DNA from: Lautropia sp. SCN 69-89
GTDB lineage: Bacteria; Pseudomonadota; Gammaproteobacteria; Burkholderiales; Burkholderiaceae_E
Reading direction: 5' to 3'
DNA length: 64,000 nt
Assembly: GCA_001724855.1 (NCBI GenBank)
Contig: MEED01000014.1
Location: forward strand, 145,794 to 209,793
The position numbers and the translations under genes are program-made. The notes beneath the pieces are model-generated. The model was not told the origin of the DNA and searched no databases. It worked only from the letters and a program-made list of their open reading frames with translations. This document shows positions 30,726 through 43,305 of the stretch, one piece after another; the first letter of the stretch is position 1, and each line of letters starts with the position of its first letter.

Positions 30726-33310
30726 CTATGGATGGAGCGCCAGACGATGCTGTGTCGGCAAGCCGTCTGTGATGGCCCGACGCCGCGCCCAGAACGTCAG
30801 TGCCTCCTGCGGCACCATGGCTGCGCCGAAGAAGAAGCCCTGTGCCTGTTCGCATCCGCAAGATTGAAGGAATCGCACCTGCGCCTGCGTCTCCAGCGAG
30901 ATAGCGCCATGACGGCCTTGACAATCTCGCAGGCCTCCGTGTCGTCTGGAGTGCTCGCAATGAAGCTTCGGTCAATCTTGAGAGCGCTTACAGGAAGACG
31001 GGAGATGCGCGCGAGGCTCGAGTAGCCGGTGCCGAAATCGTCGACATGCATCGCATAGCCCAGCGCCGCGATATCGTTCAGCGCCTGCCTGGCACGCTCG
31101 ATGTCGGTAGCAATCGTTGTTTCCGTCAACTCCAGGACCAGGAGTTCGGGGAGTTCCGGGTCCCGCACCATCAGCTCACGAAGCGCCTCGACGAGTCGTG
31201 CATCATGAAGCTGCATTGCCGAGACATTCACCGCTATCGGGCATCTCATGCCCTTGCGTCGCCACGCGAGGCTCTGCCGAGCTGCTTCACGCACCACCCA
31301 TTCGCCGAGCGTAACGACGAACCCCGATTGCTCGGCTGCCGCAATGAGTTCGCCGGCCCCCTGCATGCCTTCCGGCGTATTCCAGCGCAAGAGCGCCTCG
31401 AAACCTACGACAACGTTGTCTGCCAGCGCAACCTTGGGCTGATAATGAAGCACGAACTCCCCTCGCTCGAACGCCGAGCGCAGGTTCTGCAACGAAATCG
31501 CGCGGTTTGTTGCACGCTGCCCCGTCTCGGAATCGAAGTAGCGCCAGAGATTTCGCCCCCCGGACTTGGCAGCCTGCAGGGCGATTCCCGCGGCCGCAAG
31601 CAACTCCTCGCCGGTTCCGCCATCCTCGGGATACCGTGCAATCCCCACCGAAGCAGTCAGGTACACCGGCGAGCCGTCCAGGTCGATGGGTTGAGCGCAC
31701 GCTCGCATCATGATGGCGGCGAGTGTCTCAAGCTCGCCCGGCTCGTCATGCCGCACGAGCGCACCGAACTCGTCACCGCCCAGGCGAGCCAGCTCGCACC
31801 GCCCCTCCGTCACCGTCTTCAGTCTCGCTGCAACGGCATCGATGACCTCGTCGCCCACTGCATAACCGCGTACGTCGTTGATGGTCTTCAGGTTATCGAT
31901 GTCCAGGAAGAGCAGGGACAGCGGGCGCCTGTCATCGGGCAGCGTGGAAAGCACCTCCTGGATGCGGGTCATCAGCCCGCTGCGATTGGGTAGTCCGGTC
32001 CGCGCATCGTGGTAAGCGAGGTAGCGGAAGCGCTCCCGGGCTGCGCGCAGCTCGTCCAGGATGCGGGTTTGTTCGTTCACGTCGCGCGAAATGACGACGA
32101 ATTCGCCGCGCTTTCCGGCGTTGAACAGCTTTCCGATGCACTCGAAGTGCCGGTACTCGCCGCTGCTGCATCGCAGACGCAGCGTCCTGCGGAGCTCACG
32201 CCCCCGGTTCATCGCCCTGGCTGCATCGACCATTGCAGGCACGTCGTCCGGGTGCACGAAGTCGGTAAAGTACCTGCCCTTCAACGACGCCGGGTCGTAC
32301 CCCGTGAGACCCAGCGTCGACGGCGAGGCAAAGATGATGGCTCCATCCGCGCCATGCAAGGTCACCATGTCGGAAATGCTCGCAGAGAGCGCGCGATGCA
32401 GGCGCTCCGATTGAACCAGCCGTGCTCTCTGGCCTCGAGCCTTTGCCCAGAATCTTGCCGCGAAAAGGGAACTCGTCAGAAGCAGAAGCGCAGACGCCCA
32501 GAAGGCCACGAGCGCCGCGCCGCGCTGATACCAGCGCCCTTCGGCCGGCTCCAGCCATGAATCGCGGATTGCCGCGCGCTCGTCCGCGTGGAGCGCCTGC
32601 ATGGCGTGAGTCAGGTCCGAGAACAGCGTCGGACGGTCCGACCGTACCGCGAGCGCAGGTTCGAAGTAGAACGGCAAACGCGCCGGTCGCCAGAACCGGG
32701 ACAAGCCGAGCTTCTCGATGTAGTAGACCGCCCGGTTCTCCTCCATCGCGACGAAATCGACCCGTCCGTTCGCAAGCGCTTCCAGGGCGTCGGCGTCACT
32801 GTCGAAGCCTACGTAACGCACGTTCGCGTCGAGCTCCATGAATCCGTCGATGGTGCCGGCTTGAAGGACGCCGACTCGCTTGCCCGGAAGGTCTGATGTC
32901 GCGACAAGATGCGACGGCCCCATTGGGCCACTCACCAGTGTTATCGGAAGGCGCTCCAGGGGCCGCGTGAACTGGGCGTGCACGCGCGGATTCGCCGTTT
33001 GCATCAACGGTCCCGCAACATCGACCTCAGCCCTGTCTACCGCCTGCTTGAGTGCCGCCAGGTTGTCGAAGAACCGGACGTCGAAGCGCAGCCGCGAACG
33101 TCGTTCGAGCGCTGCGAGGTACTCGCCGAGATATCCACGCAGGGCTCCTCCGCTCTCGCGCATGGCGAGCGGCGGGGCCTCGACGGTGCCGAAGGTGACT
33201 CGCACCAGCGGCGCCGCCTGTAATGGCTCCGGTTCGGTGTGCCGCCCATGGACCGCAGTCGCAGCGGTGATGAGCAACGCGACGAAAGCCGTAGCGCGGG
33301 ATAACCGCAT
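30726..33310 (-). pseudogene. Periplasmic-sensor PAS-GGDEF-EAL protein, frame broken near its C terminus
   Basis: Signal peptide (RLSRATAFVALLITAATAV), a periplasmic solute-binding-protein-3-like sensor (about 35-260), a membrane helix (AALVAFWASALLLLTSSLF), a PAS domain (about 315-430), GGDEF with intact GGDEF (near 513), and EAL with FEALLRW (near 635), DDFGTG (near 755) and LKIDRSF. After KAVMALS the frame shifts at about 30895; the family pattern continues in another frame (ETQAQVRFLQSCGCEQAQGF) to a stop at 30726. About 31 bases, including the catalytic AEGV, are absent. The apparent frame ends instead at 30797 with an Arg-rich tail. The diguanylate cyclase half is untouched. Confidence 0.85.
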
Positions 33311-33624
33311 CGGAAGGACTCAGTTGCGCATGGGAACGAGCCCGATTATTCGCCGCTTGTGCCGTGAATGCCTACGTTTTGGGCAAGATAAGTTGCCTGA
33401 ATCCATAAATCCGAGGCAAGAGCCGACGAGCGCGCGGATTCGGGGAATATCTGGCTTGCCGCAAAAAGCCGTCGCATGGTTGTCGCACAACCCGGACGAA
33501 AACAGGCCACCCCAGACGCAAAGGGCTCGCGACCTCGAAAGGTGCGAGCCCTGCCAACTGTTTGATCTTTATAAGTCTGCTGTCGTCTGAGGTGGTCTGC
33601 GTCGACAGCGGTCAGAAGAAGAAT
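33311..33624. other. Intergenic region between the GGDEF-EAL gene and tRNA-Pro
   Basis: 314 bases without a credible gene. It holds the upstream region of the GGDEF-EAL gene and, near the tRNA end, a terminator-like hairpin. I found no convincing promoter boxes; several TTGCC-type sequences occur on the minus strand without well-spaced partners. Confidence 0.6.
33522..33552 (-). terminator. Hairpin downstream of tRNA-Pro
   Basis: Stem arms AGGGCTCGC/GCGAGCCCT, further paired by ACCT/AGGT around a CGAA tetraloop, give a near-continuous 13-bp stem. On the minus strand it lies 73 bases after the tRNA 3' end. A short TTT follows on that strand. Confidence 0.6.
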
Positions 33625-33703
<79 letters not shown>

Positions 33704-33803
33704 GCGTCGAAGTATACCAGCAGGCATTCCGCCGCTCGGCCCGCACGTGTCACACTGCAAGGTGCCGGCGCGCACCGTCCACGCGCGACCCAGGAACCGT
33801 TTC

Positions 33804-35486
33804 ATGGTCATCAGGCGCAGCACCCCGTCCGACTTCAAGCCCTACAAGCGCCACCCGGTCACCGACGCCTTCGACGCGATCGTGATCGGGTCGGGCATCG
33901 GCGGCCTCGCGACGGCCGCGCTGCTCGCGCGATACGGCGGCAGGAAGGTGCTCGTGCTCGAACGCCACTACACGCCGGGCGGCTTCACGCACGTGTTCCG
34001 GCGCCCCGGCTACGAATGGGATGTCGGCGTCCACTACATCGGCAACGTGCGGCCGGGATCGGTGCTGCGCGCGGTGTTCGACGTGATCGGCGACGGCGGC
34101 ATCGAATGGGCCGACATGGGCGAGGTCTACGATCGCATCGTCATCGGCGCAGACAGCTACGACTTCCCGAAGGGTCGCGAGCGCTTCCGCGCCGCGATGA
34201 AGGCGTACTTTCCCGGCGAGGAAGCAGCGATCGACGCCTACCTCGCGGCGCTGCGGGAGGCGCTCTCGGGACTGGGCAGTTTCATGGCCGGCAAGGCGCT
34301 GCCGGGAGCGATCGGAGCGTTGGCGGGGCCGCTGCTCGGGCGCAGGACGCTGGCGTGGGCAAAGCGGACCACGCGTGAGGTGCTCGAAGGCCTCACGCGC
34401 AACCAGCGCCTGATCGCGGTGCTCGCCGGGCAGTTCGGCGACTACGGCCTGCCCCCCGCCGCATCGAGCTTCCTGGCGCACGCGATGGTCGCGAGCCATT
34501 ACCTCGACGGAGCCTGGTACCCGGTGGGCGGGTCGGGCGTGTTCGTCGACGCGATCGTGCCGGTGATCCAGGCAGCCGGCGGACGCCTGCTGATCAACGC
34601 GGAGGTCGCCGGGATCGCGGTGGAAGACGATCGCGTCGTCGGCGTGAGGATGGCGCTGGACGGGGCCACGATCCGCGCGCCCGTGGTCGTCAGCGACGCC
34701 GGCATCGTCAACACCTTCGGCCGCTTGCTGCCGCAGGATCTTGCCCGCCGCCACGGGCTGCCGCAGGCGCTGGCCACGGTGCGGCCCTCGATCGCGCACC
34801 TTTGCCTGTACGTCGGCTTTCGCGAGAGCGCGCAGGCGCTGCGCCTTCCGAAGCACAATATCTGGGTCTACCCGCACGAGGACCACGAACGCAGCTTCGC
34901 CGCGTTGGATCGCGACCCCGACGCTGCGCTTCCGATGGCCTTCATCTCCTTTCCTTCCGCGAAGGACCCCGATTTCGAGCGGCGCCACCCGGGCCGCGCA
35001 ACGGTCGACGTGGTCGCCTTTGCGCCGTATGCCTGGTTCGAGCGCTGGCAGGACACACACTGGAAGGATCGCGGCGAAGAGTACGAGGCGTTCAAGGAGA
35101 CACTCGCGCAGCGGATGCTGGAGACGCTCTTCGAGCAACTGCCGCAACTGCGCGGCAAGGTCGACTGCCACGAGCTCTCGACGCCGCTCACGACGCGGCA
35201 CTTCTGCAACTATGGGCAGGGAGAGATCTACGGCATCGACCACTCGCCGCAGCGCTTCCGGCAACGCTTCCTCAGGCCGGCGACGCCGATACGCGGCCTT
35301 TACCTGACGGGGCAGGACATCGTCTCGTGCGGCGTCGGCGGCGCGATGATGGGCGGGGTGCTGACTGCATCGGCAATCCTGCGCCGCAACCTGCTGTCGG
35401 CGATCCGTCAGTCGGCGCCGCGACGAACCGGAGGCGAGAGCGAGGCAGGCGCGACGCTCAGCGCAGAAGGTCGAGCGCGCGCGTGA
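33804..35486 (+). CDS. FAD-dependent oxidoreductase of the phytoene desaturase/retinol saturase type
   Basis: 560 aa from ATG 33804 with AGGA nearby; the frame is open upstream through the tRNA, which is coincidental. FAD-binding motif [21 protein letters not shown] near residue 28, [14 protein letters not shown] typical of the NAD(P)/FAD 'CrtISO-like' group, and a C-terminal [21 protein letters not shown] flavin contact. Relatives include carotenoid isomerases/desaturases and all-trans-retinol 13,14-reductase; the substrate cannot be told from sequence. No other carotenoid genes are near. The last 29 bases overlap the end of the convergent merR gene. Confidence 0.82.
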   Translation: MVIRRSTPSDFKPYKRHPVTDAFDAIVIGSGIGGLATAALLARYGGRKVLVLERHYTPGGFTHVFRRPGYEWDVGVHYIGNVRPGSVLRAVFDVIGDGGIEWADMGEVYDRIVIGADSYDFPKGRERFRAAMKAYFPGEEAAIDAYLAALREALSGLGSFMAGKALPGAIGALAGPLLGRRTLAWAKRTTREVLEGLTRNQRLIAVLAGQFGDYGLPPAASSFLAHAMVASHYLDGAWYPVGGSGVFVDAIVPVIQAAGGRLLINAEVAGIAVEDDRVVGVRMALDGATIRAPVVVSDAGIVNTFGRLLPQDLARRHGLPQALATVRPSIAHLCLYVGFRESAQALRLPKHNIWVYPHEDHERSFAALDRDPDAALPMAFISFPSAKDPDFERRHPGRATVDVVAFAPYAWFERWQDTHWKDRGEEYEAFKETLAQRMLETLFEQLPQLRGKVDCHELSTPLTTRHFCNYGQGEIYGIDHSPQRFRQRFLRPATPIRGLYLTGQDIVSCGVGGAMMGGVLTASAILRRNLLSAIRQSAPRRTGGESEAGATLSAEGRARA

Positions 35487-35874
35487 GTTCCTCGCGGATC
35501 GCGTCGAGATCGACGTTGCCGGCCACCGGCGCTGCGGGCTGCGCTTCTTCGGCGCCGGTCGCCGCGGCCGGCGGTGCCGCCTCGCGCAGCTTGCCGTTTT
35601 GCGAGTTCTCGCCGAGGCGGTTGCGCGCGCCGCTGATCGTGAAGCCCTGCTCGTAGAGCAGGTCGCGGATGCGCCGCACGAGCAGCACCTCGTGGTGCTG
35701 GTAGTAGCGGCGATTCCCGCGCCGCTTCATCGGCCGCAGCTGCGTGAACTCCTGCTCCCAGTAGCGCAGCACGTGCGGCTTGACGCCGCACAACTCGCTG
35801 ACCTCGCCGATGGTGAAGTAGCGTTTGGCGGGAATCGGCGGCAGCGGCGCCTTGTGTTCGGACTTGTTCTGCAT
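35458..35874 (-). CDS. MerR-family transcriptional regulator
   Basis: 138 aa. The N-terminal winged helix reads YFTIGEVSELCGVKPHVLRYWEQEF, followed by RRYYQHHEVLLVRRIRDLLYEQGFTI, which classes it with the MlrA/CarA-like MerR group without C-terminal metal-binding cysteines. A short Ala/Pro-rich tail and a final helix ([16 protein letters not shown]) follow. This gene regularly sits directly after ihfA in betaproteobacteria; its target is unknown. Confidence 0.88.
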   Translation of the reverse strand: MQNKSEHKAPLPPIPAKRYFTIGEVSELCGVKPHVLRYWEQEFTQLRPMKRRGNRRYYQHHEVLLVRRIRDLLYEQGFTISGARNRLGENSQNGKLREAAPPAAATGAEEAQPAAPVAGNVDLDAIREELTRALDLLR

Positions 35875-35920
35875 GCTCGACCGTGCTGGATCGGAGGCCT
35901 GGACGCGCGCGTGGCAAGCG

Positions 35921-36346
35921 TCAGTGGCCCGTCTCCTCGATCTGCGACTTCAGCTTCTGGCTGGCGTGGAAGGTGACCACGCGTCGGGCCGAGATCGGGA
36001 TCTCCTCGCCGGTCTTGGGGTTGCGCCCCGGCCGCTGCGGCTTGTCGCGCAGCTGGAAGTTGCCGAAACCCGAGAGCTTGACGCTCTCGCCGCGCTCGAG
36101 CGCGTCACGGATCTCGTCGAAGAAGGTTTCGACCATGTCCTTGGCTTCGCGCTTGTTCAGCCCGACGCGCTCGAACAGCATTTCGGCGAGCTCGGCTTTC
36201 GTCAGCGTGAGAGCCTCCGCAGACGGCTCCGGCCCGGCCAGGAGATCGACGGACCGGGTCACGCCCACCTGGGGCTCGCCGGCCGCCTCGCGGACAGGAT
36301 CGGGCACGGCCTGGCCAAACTGGGTCATCGTATCCGTCACTCGCAT
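35921..36346 (-). CDS. ihfA: Integration host factor, alpha subunit, with extended N terminus
   Basis: 141 aa if started at ATG 36346 (alternatives: GTG 36361, ATG 36328). The HU/IHF core begins at [20 protein letters not shown] and contains [21 protein letters not shown], the DNA-bending arm with its intercalating Pro. About 40 residues precede the core; such extensions are usual in Burkholderiales IhfA but absent in E. coli. It follows pheT as in E. coli and most proteobacteria. Confidence 0.92.
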   Translation of the reverse strand: MRVTDTMTQFGQAVPDPVREAAGEPQVGVTRSVDLLAGPEPSAEALTLTKAELAEMLFERVGLNKREAKDMVETFFDEIRDALERGESVKLSGFGNFQLRDKPQRPGRNPKTGEEIPISARRVVTFHASQKLKSQIEETGH

Positions 36347-36376
36347 CGAATCCGCTTGCACGACCGTCGTCGGGAA

Positions 36377-38779
36377 TCAGGAGCCGGAGCGGAGCCTGGC
36401 GCGGATCGTACGTCCCAGTCGAGCGACGATCGCATCGACCGCGGCCGCCGCCTCGGCATCGCTCAGCGTGCGACGAGTATCTTGCATCCACAAACGGAAG
36501 GCAAGGCTTTTTTCCTTATTTTCCAATCCCTTACCGCGATATTCGTCGAACAATTTGACGTGTTTCACGATCTGTGCGGCCGGCTCGCCGGCCACCGCCC
36601 CGGCGATTTCGGCGAACACCTGGGCGGCCGAGCGGTCGCTGTCGACCACGATCGACAGGTCGCGGACGACCGGCGGGAACTTCGATACGTCCTCATAGAC
36701 CGGAACGATCCGTTCCAGTAACGGATCGAGATCGAGCTCGGCGACGACCGCCGGTTGCGCCAGTTCGAGCTCCTGGACGAGCGCCGGATGAAGCTCGCCG
36801 AGCCAGCCGGCCTCGCGCCCGCCGATCAGCACGCGGGCACTACGCCCGGGGTGCAGCGCGGGGTGAGCCGCCGGCTCGACCCGGAGCGCTGATCCGGCAA
36901 TGGCTTCGAGGTCGCCCTTGACGTCGAAGAAGTCGACCCTGCGCGCGGGGGCACCCCACTGCTCGTCGAGTTGCGGGCCGAAAGCCAGCAGGCCGAGCCG
37001 GCGCGGCTGCGCGACCCCGTGTACCTGTTGCGGGCCCGCAGTGACCGAGGCGTCGGCGAGGAAGATCCGTCCGATCTCGAACAGGCGCACCCGCGACGCC
37101 TTGCGATTGAGGTTCGAGCGCAGCGTCTCGAGCAACCCGCCCCAGAGCGTGGTGCGCATCACGTCCATCTGCGCGGCGATCGGATTCAGCAGCCGGATCG
37201 GCTCGCGCGCGGTGAGCCGCCGGTCGAGCGTGCCGGCGACGAAGCTGTAGTGGATCGCCTCCTGGTAGTCGCGCGCCGCCACCATCCGCTTCAGCGCGCC
37301 GATCGTGCGCCGGGCCTCGGGCATCGGCCGCATCGACGCGCCGCTCCTCGGCGGGCGCAGCGGAAGCCGCTCGTAGCCCCAGATCCGGGCCACTTCCTCG
37401 ATCAGGTCTTCCTCGATCTGCAGGTCGAAGCGATACGACGGCGGGGTGACCACGAAGCGCCCGGCCTCGTGCCGCGCAGGCAGCCGCAGCCGATCGAAGA
37501 CCGCGGCGATCTCGGCCTCGGGAATGTCGACGCCGATCACCCTGCGCGTACGCGCCACGCGAAGGCCGACCGGCTCGCGCGCCGGCAGGCCGGTGATCGT
37601 GTCGTCGGCCGGTCCGGCCTGCCCGCCGCAGATCCCGAGGATGAGCCGGGTGATGTATTCGAGGTGGTCGACGGTGGTGGCCGCATCGACGCCGCGTTCG
37701 AAGCGCGCTCCCGCATCGGTGGCGAAGTTGTAGCGACGCGAGCGCCCGGCGATCGCCACGGGCCACCAGAAGGCGGCCTCGAGATACACGTTGCGGGTGT
37801 CGCCGGACACGGCAGTCGAGTCGCCACCCATGATGCCGGCCAGGCTCTCGACCTGGCTGGCATCGGCGATCACGCCGACATCGTCCGCGAGATCGACCGT
37901 CTGGCCGTTCAGCAGCTTCAGCCGCTCGCCCTCGCGCGCCCAGCGCACTTCGAGGCCTCCCTCGATGCGATCGAGGTCGAAGACGTGCGAGGGCCGCCCG
38001 AGCTCGAGCATCACGTAGTTCGAGATGTCGACCAGTGCCGAGATGCTGCGCTGGCCTGCGCGCTCCAGGCGCTGGCGCATCCAAGCGGGCGTGGGGGCCG
38101 TCGGATCGACGCCGCGGATCACGCGCCCCGAGAAGCGACCGCACAGGTCGGGGGCTGCGACGCGCACCGGCAGGCGGTCGTCGATCGCCACCGGGGCCGG
38201 CTCGAACGCCGGTTCGCGCAGCGCCGCGCCGGAGATCGCCGACAGCTCGCGCGCCACGCCGAACACGCTCATGCAGTGCGCGAGATTGGGGGTGAGCTTG
38301 AGCGTGTAGACCAGTTCGTCGAGCGCGAGCGCATCGCGCAGGTCGGCGCCCACCGGCGCATCGACCTGCAGCGACATCAGGCCGCTGTGATCTTCCGACA
38401 GGCCGAGCTCGCGCGCAGAGCACAGCATGCCGTGGCTCTCGACGCCGCGCATCTTCACCGGCTTGATCGCCAGGCCGCCGGGCAACTCGGCACCCGGCAG
38501 CGCGCAGGGCGCGCGCATGCCGGCGGCCACGTCCGGCGCGCCGCAGACGATCGTGCGCAGGCTGCCGTCGCCGACGTCGACTTCGCACACCGACAGCTTG
38601 TCCGCGTTGGGGTGGCGCGCGACGCTGCGCACCTCGGCCACGACGACGCCGCGAAACGGCGGCGCGGCGGTGCTCGTCTCCTCGACCTCGAGGCCGGCCA
38701 TCGTGAGGCGGTCGGCGATCTCCGCGCCCGACCATTCGGGCGACGCAAAGCTTCTCAGCCAGCTTTCCGGGACACGCAT
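36377..38779 (-). CDS. pheT: Phenylalanine-tRNA ligase beta subunit
   Basis: 800 aa. N-terminal EMAP/tRNA-binding-like domain (VAEVRSVARHPNADKLSVCEVDVG), B3/B4 editing region, B5 domain and C-terminal ferredoxin-fold anticodon-binding domain (FPPVVRDLSIVVDSD, ending RTLSDAEAAAAVDAIVARLG). Length normal. Forms the heterotetramer with PheS. Starts 15 bases after the pheS stop. Confidence 0.96.
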   Translation of the reverse strand: MRVPESWLRSFASPEWSGAEIADRLTMAGLEVEETSTAAPPFRGVVVAEVRSVARHPNADKLSVCEVDVGDGSLRTIVCGAPDVAAGMRAPCALPGAELPGGLAIKPVKMRGVESHGMLCSARELGLSEDHSGLMSLQVDAPVGADLRDALALDELVYTLKLTPNLAHCMSVFGVARELSAISGAALREPAFEPAPVAIDDRLPVRVAAPDLCGRFSGRVIRGVDPTAPTPAWMRQRLERAGQRSISALVDISNYVMLELGRPSHVFDLDRIEGGLEVRWAREGERLKLLNGQTVDLADDVGVIADASQVESLAGIMGGDSTAVSGDTRNVYLEAAFWWPVAIAGRSRRYNFATDAGARFERGVDAATTVDHLEYITRLILGICGGQAGPADDTITGLPAREPVGLRVARTRRVIGVDIPEAEIAAVFDRLRLPARHEAGRFVVTPPSYRFDLQIEEDLIEEVARIWGYERLPLRPPRSGASMRPMPEARRTIGALKRMVAARDYQEAIHYSFVAGTLDRRLTAREPIRLLNPIAAQMDVMRTTLWGGLLETLRSNLNRKASRVRLFEIGRIFLADASVTAGPQQVHGVAQPRRLGLLAFGPQLDEQWGAPARRVDFFDVKGDLEAIAGSALRVEPAAHPALHPGRSARVLIGGREAGWLGELHPALVQELELAQPAVVAELDLDPLLERIVPVYEDVSKFPPVVRDLSIVVDSDRSAAQVFAEIAGAVAGEPAAQIVKHVKLFDEYRGKGLENKEKSLAFRLWMQDTRRTLSDAEAAAAVDAIVARLGRTIRARLRSGS

Positions 38780-38794
38780 TGGAGGCCTTCCGAC

Positions 38795-40351
<1,557 letters not shown>

Positions 40352-40549
40352 TTATGCGTACGGCAGCATGGCCTTGACGGAATCGACGTTCGTGTCGTGC
40401 ACGTTCATCGTTCCCCGCAGCTGGCGCTTGTTCTTCGTGGTCTTCTTCGTGAGGATGTGGCGCTTGAACGCCTGACCCCGCTTCACGCTGCCTGAGGCGC
40501 GGACGCGGAAGCGCTTCGCAGCGCCTTTCTTCGTCTTCATCTTGGGCAT
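40352..40549 (-). CDS. rpmI: 50S ribosomal protein L35
   Basis: 65 aa from ATG 40549 ([19 protein letters not shown]), the universal L35 start; a longer in-frame extension to 40597 has no family support. Basic, complete. 85 bases after infC. Confidence 0.96.
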   Translation of the reverse strand: MPKMKTKKGAAKRFRVRASGSVKRGQAFKRHILTKKTTKNKRQLRGTMNVHDTNVDSVKAMLPYA

Positions 40550-40634
40550 GATGGCCCCCTTGCCTTCTCTTCTAATGCCGCGTCGGGTGTCCGGCAACCT
40601 GCCGGCACTTCGGGAACCCGCTTGGCTTGTCTGA

Positions 40635-41159
40635 CTACTTCTTCTTCCGTGGCGCGATCACCATGATCATCTGCCGCCCTTCGAGGCGCGGCATCTGCTC
40701 GACCAGCGCGATCTCGTCGAGGTCGGTGCGCACCCGCTCAAGCAAGCGCACGCCGAACTCCTGGTGCGCCATCTCGCGCCCACGAAACCGCAAAGTGACC
40801 TTCGCCTTGTCGCCCTCTTCCAGGAATCGCCGCAGATTGCGCAGCTTCACGGCATAGTCGCCTTCGTCGGTGCCGGGCCGGAACTTGACTTCCTTGACCT
40901 GGATGACCTTCTGCTTCAGGCGGGCATCGTGTTGCCGCTTCTGCTCCTGGTACTTGAACTTTCCATAGTCCATCAGGCGGCAGACGGGAGGAACGGCCTG
41001 CGGCGCGATTTCGACCAGGTCGACTTCGCCCTCTTCGGCCATGCGCATGGCCTCCCTCAGGCTGACGATGCCAATCGGTTCGTTCTCCACGCCCACGAGG
41101 CGCACCTCGGGCACGTTGATCTCACCGTTGATGCGATGCGCGCGTTCGGCTGTAGCGAT
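40635..41159 (-). CDS. infC: Translation initiation factor IF-3, predicted ATC start
   Basis: 174 aa if started at ATC 41159. Homologues begin with a short Ala/Thr segment then HRINGEI; here the sequence is [14 protein letters not shown]. An AGGAG at 41172-41168 is 8 bases upstream of ATC, the correct spacing; the nearer CTG is too close (2 bases) and the only ATG/GTG-type starts lie far upstream in unconserved sequence. E. coli infC uses the rare start ATT, through which IF-3 controls its own translation, so a non-AUG start here fits. The N domain ([12 protein letters not shown]) and C domain ([14 protein letters not shown]) are intact. Confidence 0.92.
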   Translation of the reverse strand: MATAERAHRINGEINVPEVRLVGVENEPIGIVSLREAMRMAEEGEVDLVEIAPQAVPPVCRLMDYGKFKYQEQKRQHDARLKQKVIQVKEVKFRPGTDEGDYAVKLRNLRRFLEEGDKAKVTLRFRGREMAHQEFGVRLLERVRTDLDEIALVEQMPRLEGRQMIMVIAPRKKK

Positions 41160-41258
41160 GCTCAGTTCTCCTGCAAAAGGACAAATACAACGGCCGTGCA
41201 ACGACGCCGACCCGCTCGCCGGAATGCTTCGCTGCGCGAAGCACGCCAGGCTCGCCGG

Positions 41259-43178
41259 TCATTGCGGGTTGGATCGCTTGAGCGCGACGTCTTCGGAGAG
41301 TCGCGCCGCGAACGCCCCGACGTCGAGGACGCCGGGATCGGCCCCCCCGCGCGCGCGCACGGCCACCTTGCCAGCCTGCCGCTCCTTGTCGCCGACGACG
41401 AGGAGATACGGGATCTTCTGCAGGCTGCTTTCGCGGATTTTATAGTTGATTTTCTCGTTCCGCAAATCGGTCTGGATCCTAAACCCTTGTTTTCTCAGCG
41501 TTTCCGCAACAGACGCTGCGTACTCGGCCTGCGCGTCGGTGATGTTCATGACCACTGCCTGGATCGGCGCCAGCCACATCGGCAATGCACCGGCATGGTG
41601 CTCGATCAGGATGCCGATGAATCGCTCGAGCGAGCCGACAATGGCCCGGTGCAACATCACCGGCACCCGCCGGGTGTTGTCTTCGGCAACGTATTCGGCG
41701 CCAAGACGCCCGGCGGTATTGAAGTCGACCTGCATCGTGCCGCACTGCCACTGGCGGCCGATCGCGTCGCGCAGCGTGTATTCGATCTTCGGACCGTAGA
41801 ACGCCCCCTCGCCGGGCGAGATCTCGAATTCGCAGCCGGCGCGTCGCAGGCTCTCCATCAGCGCCGCCTCGGCCTTGTCCCAGACTTCGTCGGACCCGAC
41901 CCGCTTGTCGGGGCGGGTGGCAACCTTGTACAGGATGTCGGTGAAGCCGAAATCGCGGTAGACGCGCTGCAGCCGGTCCGTGAACGCGACGCACTCGTCG
42001 AGGATCTGGTCTTCGGTGCAGAACGAATGACCGTCGTCCTGCGTAAACCCGCGCACGCGCATGATGCCGTGCAGCGCGCCGGACGGCTCGTTGCGATGGC
42101 ACTGGCCGAATTCGCCGTAGCGCAGCGGCAGGTCGCGATACGAGCGCAGGTCGGACTTGAAGATCTGCACGTGTCCCGGGCAGTTCATCGGCTTGAGCGC
42201 GTAGTGCCTGTTCTCCGACTCGGTCGTGAACATGTTCTCGCGGTAGTTCTGCCAATGCCCGGTGCGCTCCCACAGGCTGCGGTCGAGGATCTGCGGCCCC
42301 TTCACCTCCTGGTAGCCGCTGTCCTGGTAGACGCGCCGCATGTACTGCTCGACCTGCTGCCAGATGGCCCAGCCCTTCGGATGCCAGAAGACGAGGCCCG
42401 GAGCCTCTTCCTGCATGTGGAACAGGTCGAGCTCGCGCCCCAGCCGGCGGTGGTCGCGCTTCTCGGCCTCCTCGAGCATGTGCAGGTAGGCGTCCTGGTC
42501 TTCCTTCTTCGTCCAGGCCGTGCCGTAGATTCGCTGAAGCATTTCGTTCTTCGAGTCGCCGCGCCAGTAGGCGCCGGCCAGCTTCATCAGCTTGAAGACC
42601 TTCAGCCGGCCGGTGGACGGCACGTGCGGGCCGCGGCACAGATCGACGAAGTCGCCCTCGCGATACAGCGTGATCGGCTCGGCCGACGGAATCGACGCGA
42701 TGATCTCGGCCTTGTACTTCTCGCCGATCGACTCGAAGAACTTCACCGCTTCGTCGCGATCCCAGAGCTCGCGCACGACCGGCTCGTCCTTCTTCGCGAG
42801 TTCGGCCATCTTCGCCTCGATCGCGGCGAGGTCCTCGGGCGTGAACGGGCGCTTGTACGAGAAGTCGTAGTAGAAGCCGTTCTCGATCACCGGGCCGATC
42901 GTGACCTGCGCATCGGGGAACAGCGACTTGACCGCGTAGGCGAGCAGGTGTGCGGCGGAGTGCCGGATGATCTCCAGCCCTTCCGGGTCGCGCTCGGTGA
43001 CGATGGCCAGCGCGGCGTCGGACTCGATGCGATGCGAGGTGTCGACCAGGCGCCCGTCGACCCTGCCGGCGATGGCCGCCCTGGCCAGCCCGGCGCCGAT
43101 CGAGGCCGCAACCTCGGCCACCGTCGGCGGCGCATCGAAGCGCCGTTGCGATCCATCGGGGAGCGTGATGACGACCAT
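41259..43178 (-). CDS. thrS: Threonine-tRNA ligase
   Basis: 639 aa from ATG 43178 ([19 protein letters not shown], the TGS domain). Editing domain with [16 protein letters not shown], then the class II core: [22 protein letters not shown] type motif 2 (here [12 protein letters not shown]), and motif 3 [18 protein letters not shown], ending with the anticodon-binding domain. It follows tRNA-Val by 39 bases and leads the thrS-infC-rpmI-rplT cluster. Confidence 0.97.
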   Translation of the reverse strand: MVVITLPDGSQRRFDAPPTVAEVAASIGAGLARAAIAGRVDGRLVDTSHRIESDAALAIVTERDPEGLEIIRHSAAHLLAYAVKSLFPDAQVTIGPVIENGFYYDFSYKRPFTPEDLAAIEAKMAELAKKDEPVVRELWDRDEAVKFFESIGEKYKAEIIASIPSAEPITLYREGDFVDLCRGPHVPSTGRLKVFKLMKLAGAYWRGDSKNEMLQRIYGTAWTKKEDQDAYLHMLEEAEKRDHRRLGRELDLFHMQEEAPGLVFWHPKGWAIWQQVEQYMRRVYQDSGYQEVKGPQILDRSLWERTGHWQNYRENMFTTESENRHYALKPMNCPGHVQIFKSDLRSYRDLPLRYGEFGQCHRNEPSGALHGIMRVRGFTQDDGHSFCTEDQILDECVAFTDRLQRVYRDFGFTDILYKVATRPDKRVGSDEVWDKAEAALMESLRRAGCEFEISPGEGAFYGPKIEYTLRDAIGRQWQCGTMQVDFNTAGRLGAEYVAEDNTRRVPVMLHRAIVGSLERFIGILIEHHAGALPMWLAPIQAVVMNITDAQAEYAASVAETLRKQGFRIQTDLRNEKINYKIRESSLQKIPYLLVVGDKERQAGKVAVRARGGADPGVLDVGAFAARLSEDVALKRSNPQ

Positions 43179-43217
43179 GGTGGGGAGTTCTCGGCGCCGA
43201 TGCGCGCCGCGGTATCC

Positions 43218-43294
43218 TGGTAGGCGCGATTGGACTCGAACCAACGACCCCCACCATGTCAAGGTGGTGCTCTAACCAGCTGAGCTACGCGCCT
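43218..43294 (-). tRNA. tRNA-Val (anticodon GAC)
   Basis: 77 nt with encoded CCA (43218-43220). Acceptor AGGCGCG; anticodon loop TTGACAT gives GAC; T-loop GTTCGAGTC. A perfect -10 box TATAAT lies on the minus strand at 43310-43305, 11 bases upstream of the 5' end, and overlaps the TAA stop codon of the neighbouring permease gene. The thrS gene is immediately downstream, a common arrangement. Confidence 0.96.
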
Positions 43295-43305
43295 GCAAAC
43301 GAAAA

